Below, piece after piece: positions 8,088 to 15,417 of a stretch of 20,335 nucleotides of DNA. The translations under genes and the position numbers were made by a program. The DNA is taken from positions 1 through 20,335 of the forward strand of contig CAYNTG010000036.1 of NCBI GenBank assembly GCA_964400105.1, written 5' to 3'. The notes under the pieces were generated by a model. It saw only the letters and a list, made by a program, of their open reading frames with translations, did not search any database and had not been told where the DNA came from. How positions within the stretch are numbered: position 1 is the first letter of the stretch; each line of letters starts with the position of its first letter. The stretch comes from CAYNTG01 sp964400105 (lineage in GTDB: Bacteria > UBP14 > UBA6098).

Positions 8088-9005
8088 TTAAAATTCGGGA
8101 ATTGCAAACTCCGTGAATCCTCTAAAATTCTCCATCCTCTTTTTGATATCGTCGAGCGTGATATTTGCGAGCCTATCGACGCTGAACCCCTCAACGTTGA
8201 AGCTCGCGGTAATCGTTCCCGCGACGAGAGCGCGCTTCAGTTCGTCCCAGTTCACCTCGCCACGCGATGCCAGATAGCCCATGAATCCGCCGCCGAAGCT
8301 GTCGCCTGCGCCGGTCGGGTCGATTATCTTCTCGATTGGATATGCCGGCAAGACGAAAAGCTCGTCCGATGTAATGAGCATCGATCCGGCGGCACCCCGC
8401 TTGACGATTAGTATTTTTGGCCCCATTGTTAAAACCTTGCGCGCGCCAGCCAGAAGGCTTTTTTCCTTTGAAAGCAGGCGAACCTCCAGCTCGTTTATCA
8501 CGAGCAAATCGACTTTCGAGATAAGTTTCGTTAGCTCGTCGATCTTGCCCTCGATCCAAAAATTCATCGTGTCCGCCGCGATAAGCTTAGGCGATTCGAT
8601 TTGATCCACTACCTGAATCTGAAGCGTCGGATCGATATTACCGAGAAACACGAAATCGCTGCAACGATATTTCTTCGGCAGCTTAGGCGAAAATGTCGCA
8701 AAAACGTTCAACTGCGTATCCAGCGTTATCGGGTCGGCGAAGCTCTCGTCGTAGCGACCCGACCAGTGGAACGTCTTGCCTTTCACGACCTCCAGGCCAT
8801 CGATGTTGATCCCTTTTCCTGATAGCATCTTTAAATGCTTTTCCGGGAAATCATCTCCCACGACCGCAACGACGTTGACCTCCGCTCCAAAAATCCTCGA
8901 CGCTATCGAAAAAAACGTCGCGCTGCCTCCGAGAGCATTCTCTACCTTGCCCTCCGGGGTCTCCACCGAATCCAATGCTACCGATCCCACGATTAAAAGC
9001 GACAT
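8088..9005 (-). CDS. PfkB/ribokinase-family carbohydrate kinase
   Basis: ATP-dependent kinase of the ribokinase superfamily, 305 residues. Visible are the N-terminal nucleus with GGSATFFS at 26-33, a lid region near 80-100, and the C-terminal signature DPTGAGDSFGGGF at 229-241 with catalytic Asp235 and the anion hole. The substrate could be a sugar or a nucleoside; the sequence does not settle this, and neighbours give no catabolic context. The start is ATG 9005 with AAAGG five bases upstream. It is the first gene of a tight run with xer and the GWxTD pair. A weak promoter (TTGAAC, 15 bases, TAGAAT) lies in the 171-base gap upstream. Confidence 0.9.
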   Translation of the reverse strand: MSLLIVGSVALDSVETPEGKVENALGGSATFFSIASRIFGAEVNVVAVVGDDFPEKHLKMLSGKGINIDGLEVVKGKTFHWSGRYDESFADPITLDTQLNVFATFSPKLPKKYRCSDFVFLGNIDPTLQIQVVDQIESPKLIAADTMNFWIEGKIDELTKLISKVDLLVINELEVRLLSKEKSLLAGARKVLTMGPKILIVKRGAAGSMLITSDELFVLPAYPIEKIIDPTGAGDSFGGGFMGYLASRGEVNWDELKRALVAGTITASFNVEGFSVDRLANITLDDIKKRMENFRGFTEFAIPEF

Positions 9006-9086
9006 GTCTGCCTTTCTATTTATTCTATCGTTTCAATATGCCGTTCAATTTCAATTAGTTGTATCAAAAACTTATATCTATGCTTT

Positions 9087-9121
9087 ACCGAACCGAACCG
9101 AACTCCCGCATCGATGCGGGA
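9087..9121. repeat. Three ACCGA copies beside an 18-bp perfect palindrome
   Basis: In the 171-base gap between pheT and the PfkB kinase, ACCGA occurs three times in tandem (9087-9101), next to TCCCGCATCGATGCGGGA (9104-9121), which is fully self-complementary. As RNA the palindrome gives a 7-bp stem with a four-base loop. No run of T follows on either strand, so it does not look like a standard intrinsic terminator. It could be a regulator site for the kinase run, or an RNA hairpin protecting the pheT transcript end. Confidence 0.5.
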
Positions 9122-9176
9122 AACTGGCTTATACCGGAAAGGGAATTTTTTTTCGCGTAAAAACCGTTAAACAACC

Positions 9177-11543
9177 TTACTGTCTCACTTTCGCGTCGAA
9201 TTTTGCAACGATAGCATCGACGAGGTTCGCATGAAGGCCGTTAGCCACAATATCGGTAATCGTTTTGCTTGAATCGCGGAAAATCGCGGCCAAACCTACC
9301 GATTTTTTCCCTTCGCCGATGGATTTGCCTTCATAAAGGTCGAAGATAAAGACCCTCTCGAGCTTCTCCCTGCTGTGCTTTTTAGCAAAAGATAGGATGT
9401 CCCCCGCCGGAATAGAGGAATCGACGATCAATGCGACATCGCGCCTCGTCGACGGAAACCTCGGGATACCGGCGAACTGGACGATTTCCATTTTATCCAT
9501 TATCAATGATTTCAGGGGAATCTCTGCGGCATAGATCGGGATTTCGATATCGAAACGCTTCGCTATCTTCGATGAAACCATGCCCATTACCCCGCATCCA
9601 CCATCCGCGAAACGCAGTTCGATGGATTTTCCGCTGGAGAAACCCTCGATTTGTTTGATTTCAATATCGTATTGCACCATTAGCGCCTCCATGAGATGCT
9701 CGACAGCACCCTTGAAATCGAATATGTCGAGTTCGCGAGTTTTTCCACCCCAGTCCTCCGGCGCCACAGCCCCGGCCATAACTATGCCGAGCGAATATTT
9801 CTCATTGTAATCATCCCCATCCGCGAAAAATACCTTGTCGATCTCATATAACCGAATGTCCTCCGACTCGCGGTTCAGATTATAATCCGCGATACGCAAA
9901 AGCCCCGGCACGATCATCGTCCGCATCACAGCATAATCGCTGGAAACCGGATTCTCCAAATGAACGAACCGCTTTTCGGAGAACGGCTCGTAATCCGATT
10001 CACGAACCATCGTGTCCGACATGACCTCGTTGAACCCGAGACCGCAAAGAACCCCGCTCGCCTTACGTCGCGCTATATCGATATCCGTGATAAAAGCGGG
10101 AATCGGGCCGGCTCCGCGAAGCTCCGGCTTGATATTGTGGTATCCGTAAAGTCTTCCGACCTCCTCGACGAGGTCGATCTCCCGCGTGACATCCGGTCTG
10201 AATGTCGGCACGATCCAGAAGTTCGCGCTCCTCTCGAATCCAAGGGCCGAAAGCTGCGAAGCATAGACCTTCTCCGGAATATCGACGCCTATGACCGAAC
10301 GAATCTTCTTCGGCGAAAGCCTGACCTGAAGCGGCTCGATAGGATCGGGATATTCATCAACGATGCCACGGCGCACCTCGCCGCCCGCGTTGGAAGCCAT
10401 AAGCGCGGCGCATTCGTCGGCTGCGCGGGCAGTTCGATTTGGATCGACTCCTCGCTCAAAACGGATCGAGCTTTCCGTAACAAGGTTAAGACTGCGCGAA
10501 ATCCTGCTTATCTTGCGGGGATTGAAATAGGCCGATTCGATCAGGATGCGCTTCGTGTCGTCGGTCACCTCGCTGTCCATTCCGCCCATAACACCGGCGA
10601 TAGCGACCGGCCGCTCCGGGGTTGCTATCATAAGAAAATCTTTTGAAAGCTTGCGCTTCTCGCCGTCGAGGGTAGTGAAAATCTCGCCTTCGCGTGCCGA
10701 ACGCACGACTATCGTATCCGAATCGAGGCGGTCGAGGTCGAAGGCGTGAAGCGGATGCGAGAGCATGAACATAACATAATTCGTGGCATCGACGACGTTG
10801 TTTATCGGTCGAACGCCACATGCCGAAAGCCGCCCCATAACATCGAGCGGCGAGGGGCCGACCGTTATGCCCTCGACGATACGCGTGGTGTATCGTGGGC
10901 ACCCAGATGGATCGGCGATCTCGATTTTTATTATTTTTGATGCCTCTTCGCCGATCTGCACCGGAAGGTTGTGTCTATCGTTCAGCGGAACGCCGGTCAG
11001 CGCGGAAAGTTCCCGCGCGAGGCCGAGTATTCCATAGCAATCCGGGCGATTTGGCGTTATCTCAAGCTCGAAAATATCGTCGTCCCAGCCGAGCAGTTCG
11101 ATAATATCGTCGCCGACAGCGGTATCTGCGCGAAGATCGAGAAGCTTATCCTTTGGATAGTCGAGACCGATCTCGACGCCGGAGCAGAGCATCCCCTCCG
11201 ATCTCACGCCCTCGAACTCGACCGCATCGATCCTTTTTCCGCCGAACAAAGTCGCACCGATCGGCGCGAACGGGTATTTGCCGCCTATCTTTAAATTCGG
11301 CGCTCTGGAAATGACCTGCGCACGCTTATTCGGGCCATATTTCACGGTGCAGCGAAACATGCCCGGAAGCGGATCGTCGGAGAGTAGCCCGGTTATTTCG
11401 CCGACAACCACGCCGGACAATCTATCGGAAAACCGTTGAATATCCTCGACCTCCGAGCCGCTTTCCGTTAAAAGCCTCGCGATTTTTTCGGTGCTTCCAT
11501 CGAACGGACAAAGTTCGAGAAGCCATTTAAGAGGAAATTTCAT
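9177..11543 (-). CDS. pheT: Phenylalanyl-tRNA synthetase beta subunit
   Basis: The non-catalytic beta chain of PheRS, which binds tRNA-Phe and edits Tyr-tRNA-Phe. The 788-residue length is normal. Domains in order: the N-terminal start MKFPLKWLLELCP; an EMAP-like tRNA-binding domain (about 42-150, with GMFRCTVKYG and SEGMLCSGVEIGL); the FELEITPNRPDCYGILGLAR linker; B3/B4 editing domain (about 215-390, with HPLHAFDLDRL and SIRFERGVDPNR); B5 (about 400-470, with DVTREIDLVEEVGRLYGY); the catalytic-like fold; and a C-terminal anticodon-binding FDX-ACB domain (about 695-788, starting FPSTRRDVAL). Start ATG 11543 has a weak ribosome-binding site. The usual partner pheS is not next to it. A promoter-like element lies upstream. 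Confidence 0.97.
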   Translation of the reverse strand: MKFPLKWLLELCPFDGSTEKIARLLTESGSEVEDIQRFSDRLSGVVVGEITGLLSDDPLPGMFRCTVKYGPNKRAQVISRAPNLKIGGKYPFAPIGATLFGGKRIDAVEFEGVRSEGMLCSGVEIGLDYPKDKLLDLRADTAVGDDIIELLGWDDDIFELEITPNRPDCYGILGLARELSALTGVPLNDRHNLPVQIGEEASKIIKIEIADPSGCPRYTTRIVEGITVGPSPLDVMGRLSACGVRPINNVVDATNYVMFMLSHPLHAFDLDRLDSDTIVVRSAREGEIFTTLDGEKRKLSKDFLMIATPERPVAIAGVMGGMDSEVTDDTKRILIESAYFNPRKISRISRSLNLVTESSIRFERGVDPNRTARAADECAALMASNAGGEVRRGIVDEYPDPIEPLQVRLSPKKIRSVIGVDIPEKVYASQLSALGFERSANFWIVPTFRPDVTREIDLVEEVGRLYGYHNIKPELRGAGPIPAFITDIDIARRKASGVLCGLGFNEVMSDTMVRESDYEPFSEKRFVHLENPVSSDYAVMRTMIVPGLLRIADYNLNRESEDIRLYEIDKVFFADGDDYNEKYSLGIVMAGAVAPEDWGGKTRELDIFDFKGAVEHLMEALMVQYDIEIKQIEGFSSGKSIELRFADGGCGVMGMVSSKIAKRFDIEIPIYAAEIPLKSLIMDKMEIVQFAGIPRFPSTRRDVALIVDSSIPAGDILSFAKKHSREKLERVFIFDLYEGKSIGEGKKSVGLAAIFRDSSKTITDIVANGLHANLVDAIVAKFDAKVRQ

Positions 11544-11564
11544 AATAGTCCCAGCATTCGAGAT

Positions 11565-11597
11565 TAAACCTATTCACATATTACGTTACGAACAAAA
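11565..11597 (-). promoter_or_regulatory. Bacteroidetes-like promoter upstream of pheT
   Basis: In the 110-base gap before pheT, the minus strand reads TTTTG (11597-11593), 20 bases, then TAGGTTTA (11572-11565), 21 bases before the start codon. The TTG-N20-TAGGTTT layout is the same as at 4548-4578, which strengthens both calls. It implies that pheT has its own transcript rather than relying on the deaminase-lipoprotein genes upstream. Confidence 0.5.
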
Positions 11598-11653
11598 CTC
11601 TATTAAAATATGAACACACGCCACAAACAGCAATCAAAATAATCGAATTGGAT

Positions 11654-12106
11654 TCACCGATTCCAATATACGGCCGGCGCCCGGAAAGTCCCGTTGCTCA
11701 CCAGATGCGACCCTGCTCCCACGCCAACCGGACCGGAAAACTTCCCGCTCACAAAATCTCCGCTCACATCGGTAATCTCGATAATGACGCCGACATCGCT
11801 CCCCTCGAAAACGACCTTTCCATCGGAATACTCCGCCTTGAATTTTCGCGCACGATACTTCATGCCGTGCCATCGCCCGACATCCTTTTGCTGCACCATC
11901 CATACGATTTTTATTAGCGGCTTTTTTGTGTGAAGAAGGACGTAATATTCGTCCGCGCCCTCGTTTGAGATAGCGATTTTCGCATTGTCGGCGGAAAATT
12001 CGCGCCCGTCGATGGACATGCGAATCCTTCGCGAATCGCCGAAATCGCACGATAACATCGAGAGGATCGATACGATAACGGCGACCGATATGAATTTACG
12101 CATCAT
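11654..12106 (-). CDS. Small putative lipoprotein, function unknown
   Basis: A 150-residue protein starting MMRKFISVAVIVSILSMLSC: a positively charged start, a hydrophobic core, and a Cys at residue 20 after Met-Leu-Ser. That is a relaxed but plausible lipobox, so I infer export and lipid attachment. The mature part is mostly beta-like with alternating hydrophobic residues (GMKYRARKFKAEYSDGKVVF, DVSGDFVSGKFSGPVGVG), suggesting a small beta-barrel or jelly-roll domain. I recognise no family. The ATG 12106 (or the adjacent ATG 12103) lies within the end of the deaminase gene, an 11-base overlap, so the two are co-translated. No functional link to deamination is evident. Confidence 0.75.
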   Translation of the reverse strand: MMRKFISVAVIVSILSMLSCDFGDSRRIRMSIDGREFSADNAKIAISNEGADEYYVLLHTKKPLIKIVWMVQQKDVGRWHGMKYRARKFKAEYSDGKVVFEGSDVGVIIEITDVSGDFVSGKFSGPVGVGAGSHLVSNGTFRAPAVYWNR

Positions 12107-12593
12107 TCGACCAATACTCCTCCGGCGTAATCAGCTCGATCTCGACCCCGGCCTCCTCAATAAAGCTATCCGCAAGCTCGTCGTTATACATCTCCGCAAC
12201 GACAAATCGTTCTACACCGGCGTTGATAAGCATCTTCGTGCAAATAATACATGGTTTCGTGGTGCAATAAAGCGTCGATCCGCGTGTGTTAGCACCGGAT
12301 ATCGCGGCCTGAATTATGGCGTTCTGTTCGGCATGGACTCCGCGACAGAGTTCGTGCCTCTCTCCACTTGGAACTCCGAGCTTTTCGCGAAGGCATCCGA
12401 CCTCGGCGCAATGTCGAATGTTATGCGGAGCGCCGTTGTATCCGGTTGCGAGGATTCGCCTGTCTCGAACGAGCAAAGCGCCGACCTTACGCCTAAGGCA
12501 CGTCGATCTCGTGGCGATCAACTCCGCCATCCGCATGAAATAGGCGTCCCAACCGGGCCTATTCTCGTTATTATTTTTTGCGTTTATTCCCAA
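12096..12593 (-). CDS. dCMP deaminase / ComEB-type cytidine-deoxycytidylate deaminase
   Basis: Zinc-dependent deaminase of 165 residues, expected to convert dCMP to dUMP for dTMP synthesis. Zinc ligands and the proton shuttle are visible: His87 and Glu89 in GVHAEQNAI, Cys115 and Cys118 in TTKPCIICTK. An early WDAYFMRMAELIATRSTCLR and GYNGAPHNIRHC match the ComEB/dCMP deaminase layout, including the extra Cys/His site between strands. The start is TTG at 12593, supported by AAGGAG five bases upstream. It diverges from the small membrane protein gene across a 61-base gap and overlaps the lipoprotein gene downstream. Confidence 0.92.
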   Translation of the reverse strand: MGINAKNNNENRPGWDAYFMRMAELIATRSTCLRRKVGALLVRDRRILATGYNGAPHNIRHCAEVGCLREKLGVPSGERHELCRGVHAEQNAIIQAAISGANTRGSTLYCTTKPCIICTKMLINAGVERFVVAEMYNDELADSFIEEAGVEIELITPEEYWSNDA

Positions 12594-12602
12594 AATATCT
12601 CC

Positions 12603-12632
12603 TTGACTTTTTCGATCCAGAGCCTATTTTTC
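12603..12632 (+). promoter_or_regulatory. Promoter-like element for the 57-residue membrane protein
   Basis: TTGACT (12603-12608) is followed by TATTTTTC (12625-12632). The TTG to TAnnTTT spacing is 19 bases, one shorter than at the other two sites. As a sigma70 site it would be TTGACT, 16 bases, TATTTT. It ends 22 bases before the ATG at 12655, leaving a very short leader. Confidence 0.45.
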
Positions 12633-12654
12633 CTGCAACAGAATGGAGGCAATT

Positions 12655-12828
12655 ATGCTCGAATGGTTCGTTTGGTTCTTATATTCATTGATCCCTTTTA
12701 TTATCACGATAGCGGCGCACCTAAGCCTACAAACGATGACGATCCTGTATTTCGTGGAGGTCGCGATAGCCGTTATATTCTGGTATCTCAGAACCAAAGC
12801 GCGCGAGCACAAATCCGAAACGGTTTAA
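12655..12828 (+). CDS. 57-residue two-helix membrane protein, unknown function
   Basis: The product starts MLEWFVWFLYSLIPFIITIA and ends with a charged tail (YLRTKAREHKSETV). It has two hydrophobic segments, about residues 4-21 and 26-44, with a short loop between. I chose ATG 12655 over the in-frame ATG 12643 because GGAGG lies five to six bases upstream of 12655 and overlaps the earlier ATG. A promoter-like site sits just upstream. It is the only plus-strand gene between 1 and 17100, and its stop is six bases from the convergent asd stop. Small size limits recognition; the ribosome-binding site plus promoter argue it is real. Confidence 0.7.
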   Translation: MLEWFVWFLYSLIPFIITIAAHLSLQTMTILYFVEVAIAVIFWYLRTKAREHKSETV

Positions 12829-12834
12829 TTATTA

Positions 12835-13830
12835 TTAAATCCTTTTCGCTATTAGCTGCGCCAGTTCGACCGCATTGGTTGCGGCCCCTCTTCTGAGGTT
12901 ATCGAACGAAATAAATAAGCTCAGCACCCTCGAATCTCCGGGGGTGTTTCTAATTCTTCCAACGAGAACATCGTCGATTCCGGCGGCCGCGAGCGGCGTG
13001 GGATAATCGTCGCCGACGAGAACTCGAATCCCCGACGCATTATTAAGCGCTTCGATAGCCTTATACGCCGGAACCTCATTTGAAAAGACCATCGTCGCCG
13101 CCTCCGAATGACCGATCCCGAGTGGCACACGAACCGCCGTCGCCGTGAGCTGAAGCTTCGGAAACGCCAATATCCGGCGCGTCTCGAAAAGGAGCTTCGT
13201 CTCCTCGACATTGAAGCCGCACTCATCGATCTTTCCGATTACCGGCAGGACGTTGTCAAATATCGGTCTTTCGAAAACGCCTTTATAATCCTCGCCCCTA
13301 CGCTGGCGCGCGAGCGTTTCAATTCCACCTTTTCCGGCGCCGGAAACGGCCTGATATGTCGCGACGAATATATGCTCCGGCGTCCCGAAGCTCTCCACGA
13401 GCGGTTTTAATGCGATCACCAATCCGGCGGTGCTGCAGTTCGGGCTGGATACGATCCCTTTCGGTATCTCATCCAGCATCTCCGGATTGACCTGCGGAAC
13501 CACCAGCGGACATTCGGGATCGCCACGCCATGCGCTCGATTTATCGATAACGATAGTCCCGTCCGAGGCGAACCTCGGCGCCCATTCCTTGGAAACGGAC
13601 GATCCAGCCGCAAAGATTGCGATATCGAAACCGCGAATGCACTTTTCGGAAAGCGCCTCGACCTCGAACGATTTACCGTTAAACTCGATTTTCGATCCCG
13701 CCGAGCGTTCGGATGCTATCATCGCAATGCTTTTCGGCGACAATCCACTTTCCTCCATGACGCTGAGTATAGATCTTCCGACCAATCCCGTCGCGCCGAT
13801 CAGCGCCATATCGACATCCGAAAATCTCAA
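12835..13830 (-). CDS. asd: Aspartate-semialdehyde dehydrogenase
   Basis: NADPH-dependent reduction of aspartyl phosphate to aspartate semialdehyde, feeding Lys, Thr, Met and diaminopimelate. The 331 residues are normal. Visible are the nucleotide-binding IGATGLVGRS at 11-20, the active-site SSPNCSTAG with nucleophile Cys132, QAVSGAGKGG, and RVPLGIGHSEA with the catalytic Arg/His pair. The start is TTG 13830, overlapping the lysC stop (TTGA), with GAGAGG four bases upstream. An ATG at 13809 (MALIGATG) is the alternative and would still keep the Rossmann start. The direct lysC-asd coupling fits consecutive pathway steps. Confidence 0.95.
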   Translation of the reverse strand: MRFSDVDMALIGATGLVGRSILSVMEESGLSPKSIAMIASERSAGSKIEFNGKSFEVEALSEKCIRGFDIAIFAAGSSVSKEWAPRFASDGTIVIDKSSAWRGDPECPLVVPQVNPEMLDEIPKGIVSSPNCSTAGLVIALKPLVESFGTPEHIFVATYQAVSGAGKGGIETLARQRRGEDYKGVFERPIFDNVLPVIGKIDECGFNVEETKLLFETRRILAFPKLQLTATAVRVPLGIGHSEAATMVFSNEVPAYKAIEALNNASGIRVLVGDDYPTPLAAAGIDDVLVGRIRNTPGDSRVLSLFISFDNLRRGAATNAVELAQLIAKRI

Positions 13831-15017
13831 AACGCCTCTCCCATAACGAATCTGTCGTGAAGCGCACCTTCGAGGCGCTCACCGCAAGCCCTTTCGACAA
13901 TAATAACAATGCTGACCTGAGTCGCGCCGATCATGATCGGTTCGACCCCCTTTTCGGAAAGAAAATCGAGAATATCCGCGACCACTCCGGCACGCTGGGC
14001 TATCTCCTCACCCACCAATCCGAGAAGGCAGACGTTCTCGTTTATTTCGAGATCGAGATTTTTCTTCATCGCTTCGAGGCAGGCAATATCGTTCGATTCT
14101 GCCCAGAAGCTTATATCCCAGCCATCGGCGGTCTTGCTTGTTCGCGGAAAACCTACCCGAATCCGGCTCTTTTCGAGCTTTTTAAAAAGCTCGCGGACGG
14201 ACGAGATGTCCTTCAGCCGAGAACCGCACATGCAGATATCCTCGCGTCGTGAGATCCCGACGAAGCGGGGCCTTTCCATTCCGGCGATCTTTTTCATAAT
14301 CCTCGTTCCTTCTTTTTCTTCGAGGCTCGTCGCAATGAGCATTGGAAGCCCTGAAACCCGCGCGAGTTCCACCGCGCGGGAGTGAATAACTCCGGCTCCG
14401 AAATAGGCCATATCGAGGGTCTCCTCGAACGTCAGCCGATCGATTAGACTCGCCGATTTAACCCTATCTGGATCGGCGGAAAACACGCCCTCGACATCGG
14501 TATATATCTCGCATATCCCGGCGCCGAGCGCGATTCCGAGCGCAACTGCGGTGGTATCCGAACCGCCGCGTCCGAGCGTCGTGACATCCTTCTTCCCCGA
14601 CACCCCCTGAAACCCAGCCACGATAGCGATAGCGCCGCTGTTCAAGGTCTCGACGATCCTCGTCGGACGAACATCGATAATCCGAGCACGGGTATGATCG
14701 TCGTCGGTGATAATCCCGCTCTGGCTTCCGGTGAAACTCACCGAATCGAACCCCAATTTCTGAATCGCTATGGACATAAGCGCCATGCTTATCCGCTCGC
14801 CGGCGGTGAGAAGCATGTCGAGCTCGCGCTCCGGCGGGTTCTTATCGATGCTGAAAGCGAGTTGAATTAGCTCGTCGGTCGTGTTCGCCATAGCGGAAAC
14901 CACGACGACGATATCGTCGCCGCGTCTCTTGCGCTCGACGATTCGACGCGCCACATTGCGAATTCGTCCGATATCCGAGACGCTCGATCCACCGTATTTC
15001 TGGACGATTATCCCAAG
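13827..15017 (-). CDS. lysC: Aspartokinase, with no standard start codon at the conserved N-terminus
   Basis: ATP-dependent phosphorylation of aspartate, first step of the Lys/Thr/Met pathway. Visible motifs are IIVQKYGGSSVSDIGRIRN at the N-terminus (ATP/Asp site Lys), VVVVSAMANTTDELI, FTGSQSGIITDDDHTRARI, TTLGRGGSDTTAVALG and EIYTDVEGVFSADPD, then two ACT domains in the last 130 residues for feedback control. About 397 codons matches a monofunctional enzyme. The oddity is at the 5' end: the first usable standard start is GTG 14954, which would remove the QKYGGSSV motif. Upstream the frame stays open only to CTT (15017-15015), directly after the TAG of the preceding gene, with no ATG, GTG or TTG between. 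Either a rare start (ATA 15011 or ATC 15008), a base change or readthrough applies. Overlaps asd downstream. Confidence 0.88.
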   Translation of the reverse strand, partial: LGIIVQKYGGSSVSDIGRIRNVARRIVERKRRGDDIVVVVSAMANTTDELIQLAFSIDKNPPERELDMLLTAGERISMALMSIAIQKLGFDSVSFTGSQSGIITDDDHTRARIIDVRPTRIVETLNSGAIAIVAGFQGVSGKKDVTTLGRGGSDTTAVALGIALGAGICEIYTDVEGVFSADPDRVKSASLIDRLTFEETLDMAYFGAGVIHSRAVELARVSGLPMLIATSLEEKEGTRIMKKIAGMERPRFVGISRREDICMCGSRLKDISSVRELFKKLEKSRIRVGFPRTSKTADGWDISFWAESNDIACLEAMKKNLDLEINENVCLLGLVGEEIAQRAGVVADILDFLSEKGVEPIMIGATQVSIVIIVERACGERLEGALHDRFVMGEAF

Positions 15018-15323
15018 CTATATCCCACTTTTGAGAACCATAAAATACAAAATCGTTGCTATCGCGACGACCACAGGCACGAACGAAACATAGACCTCGA
15101 TATATCCGAGCAGATCGAGGCCGAGACTATCCCGACCTATAATCTGCTCGCTGTTCGGGAATGCCCGGCCGTTTTTTGCCAGAGTTATAATTCCGAAAAT
15201 AAATGCAAGCCCCCATAGCGCAAGTGAAAACCAATATGCCGTCGGAAAAATTATGTAGAGAAACAGCCCGGTAATGACCATACCGAGGCCGATGTGCGCC
15301 AATGTTCGGGGTGATTTTAACAT
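15018..15323 (-). CDS. Small three-helix membrane protein upstream of lysC
   Basis: A 101-residue protein of unknown function. Hydrophobic segments lie near residues 9-28, 31-49 and 74-98, with a polar loop (KNGRAFPNSEQIIGRDSLG) between the second and third. The ATG at 15323 has GAGGGAT five bases upstream. The last residues (LYFMVLKSGI) end at TAG 15020-15018, and the aspartokinase reading frame continues without a gap in the same frame. It leads the lysC-asd run, so it may be co-expressed, but nothing in the sequence shows a role in amino-acid synthesis. The 94-base gap upstream shows no convincing promoter. Confidence 0.7.
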   Translation of the reverse strand: MLKSPRTLAHIGLGMVITGLFLYIIFPTAYWFSLALWGLAFIFGIITLAKNGRAFPNSEQIIGRDSLGLDLLGYIEVYVSFVPVVVAIATILYFMVLKSGI

Positions 15324-15417
15324 CGAGCATCCCTCGTGAAGAGCAAGATTATCGTTTTATAAAGGCGCATATCCATCTTTTCATCTCTAATCGTCGCTGC
15401 ATTCGGATTCCTTATTT

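Noticed and set aside
9125..9176. Intrinsic terminator after pheT in the T/A-rich stretch
   Set aside because: The possible stem is only T-A pairs around ACGCG and there is no GC-rich hairpin followed by a T run in the pheT direction.
15018..15020. TAG recoded as an amino acid (pyrrolysine or alternative code)
   Set aside because: TAG also ends the peptidase gene normally at 15418-15420, and no in-frame TAG interrupts any other gene. Local readthrough is not excluded, but a code change is unsupported.
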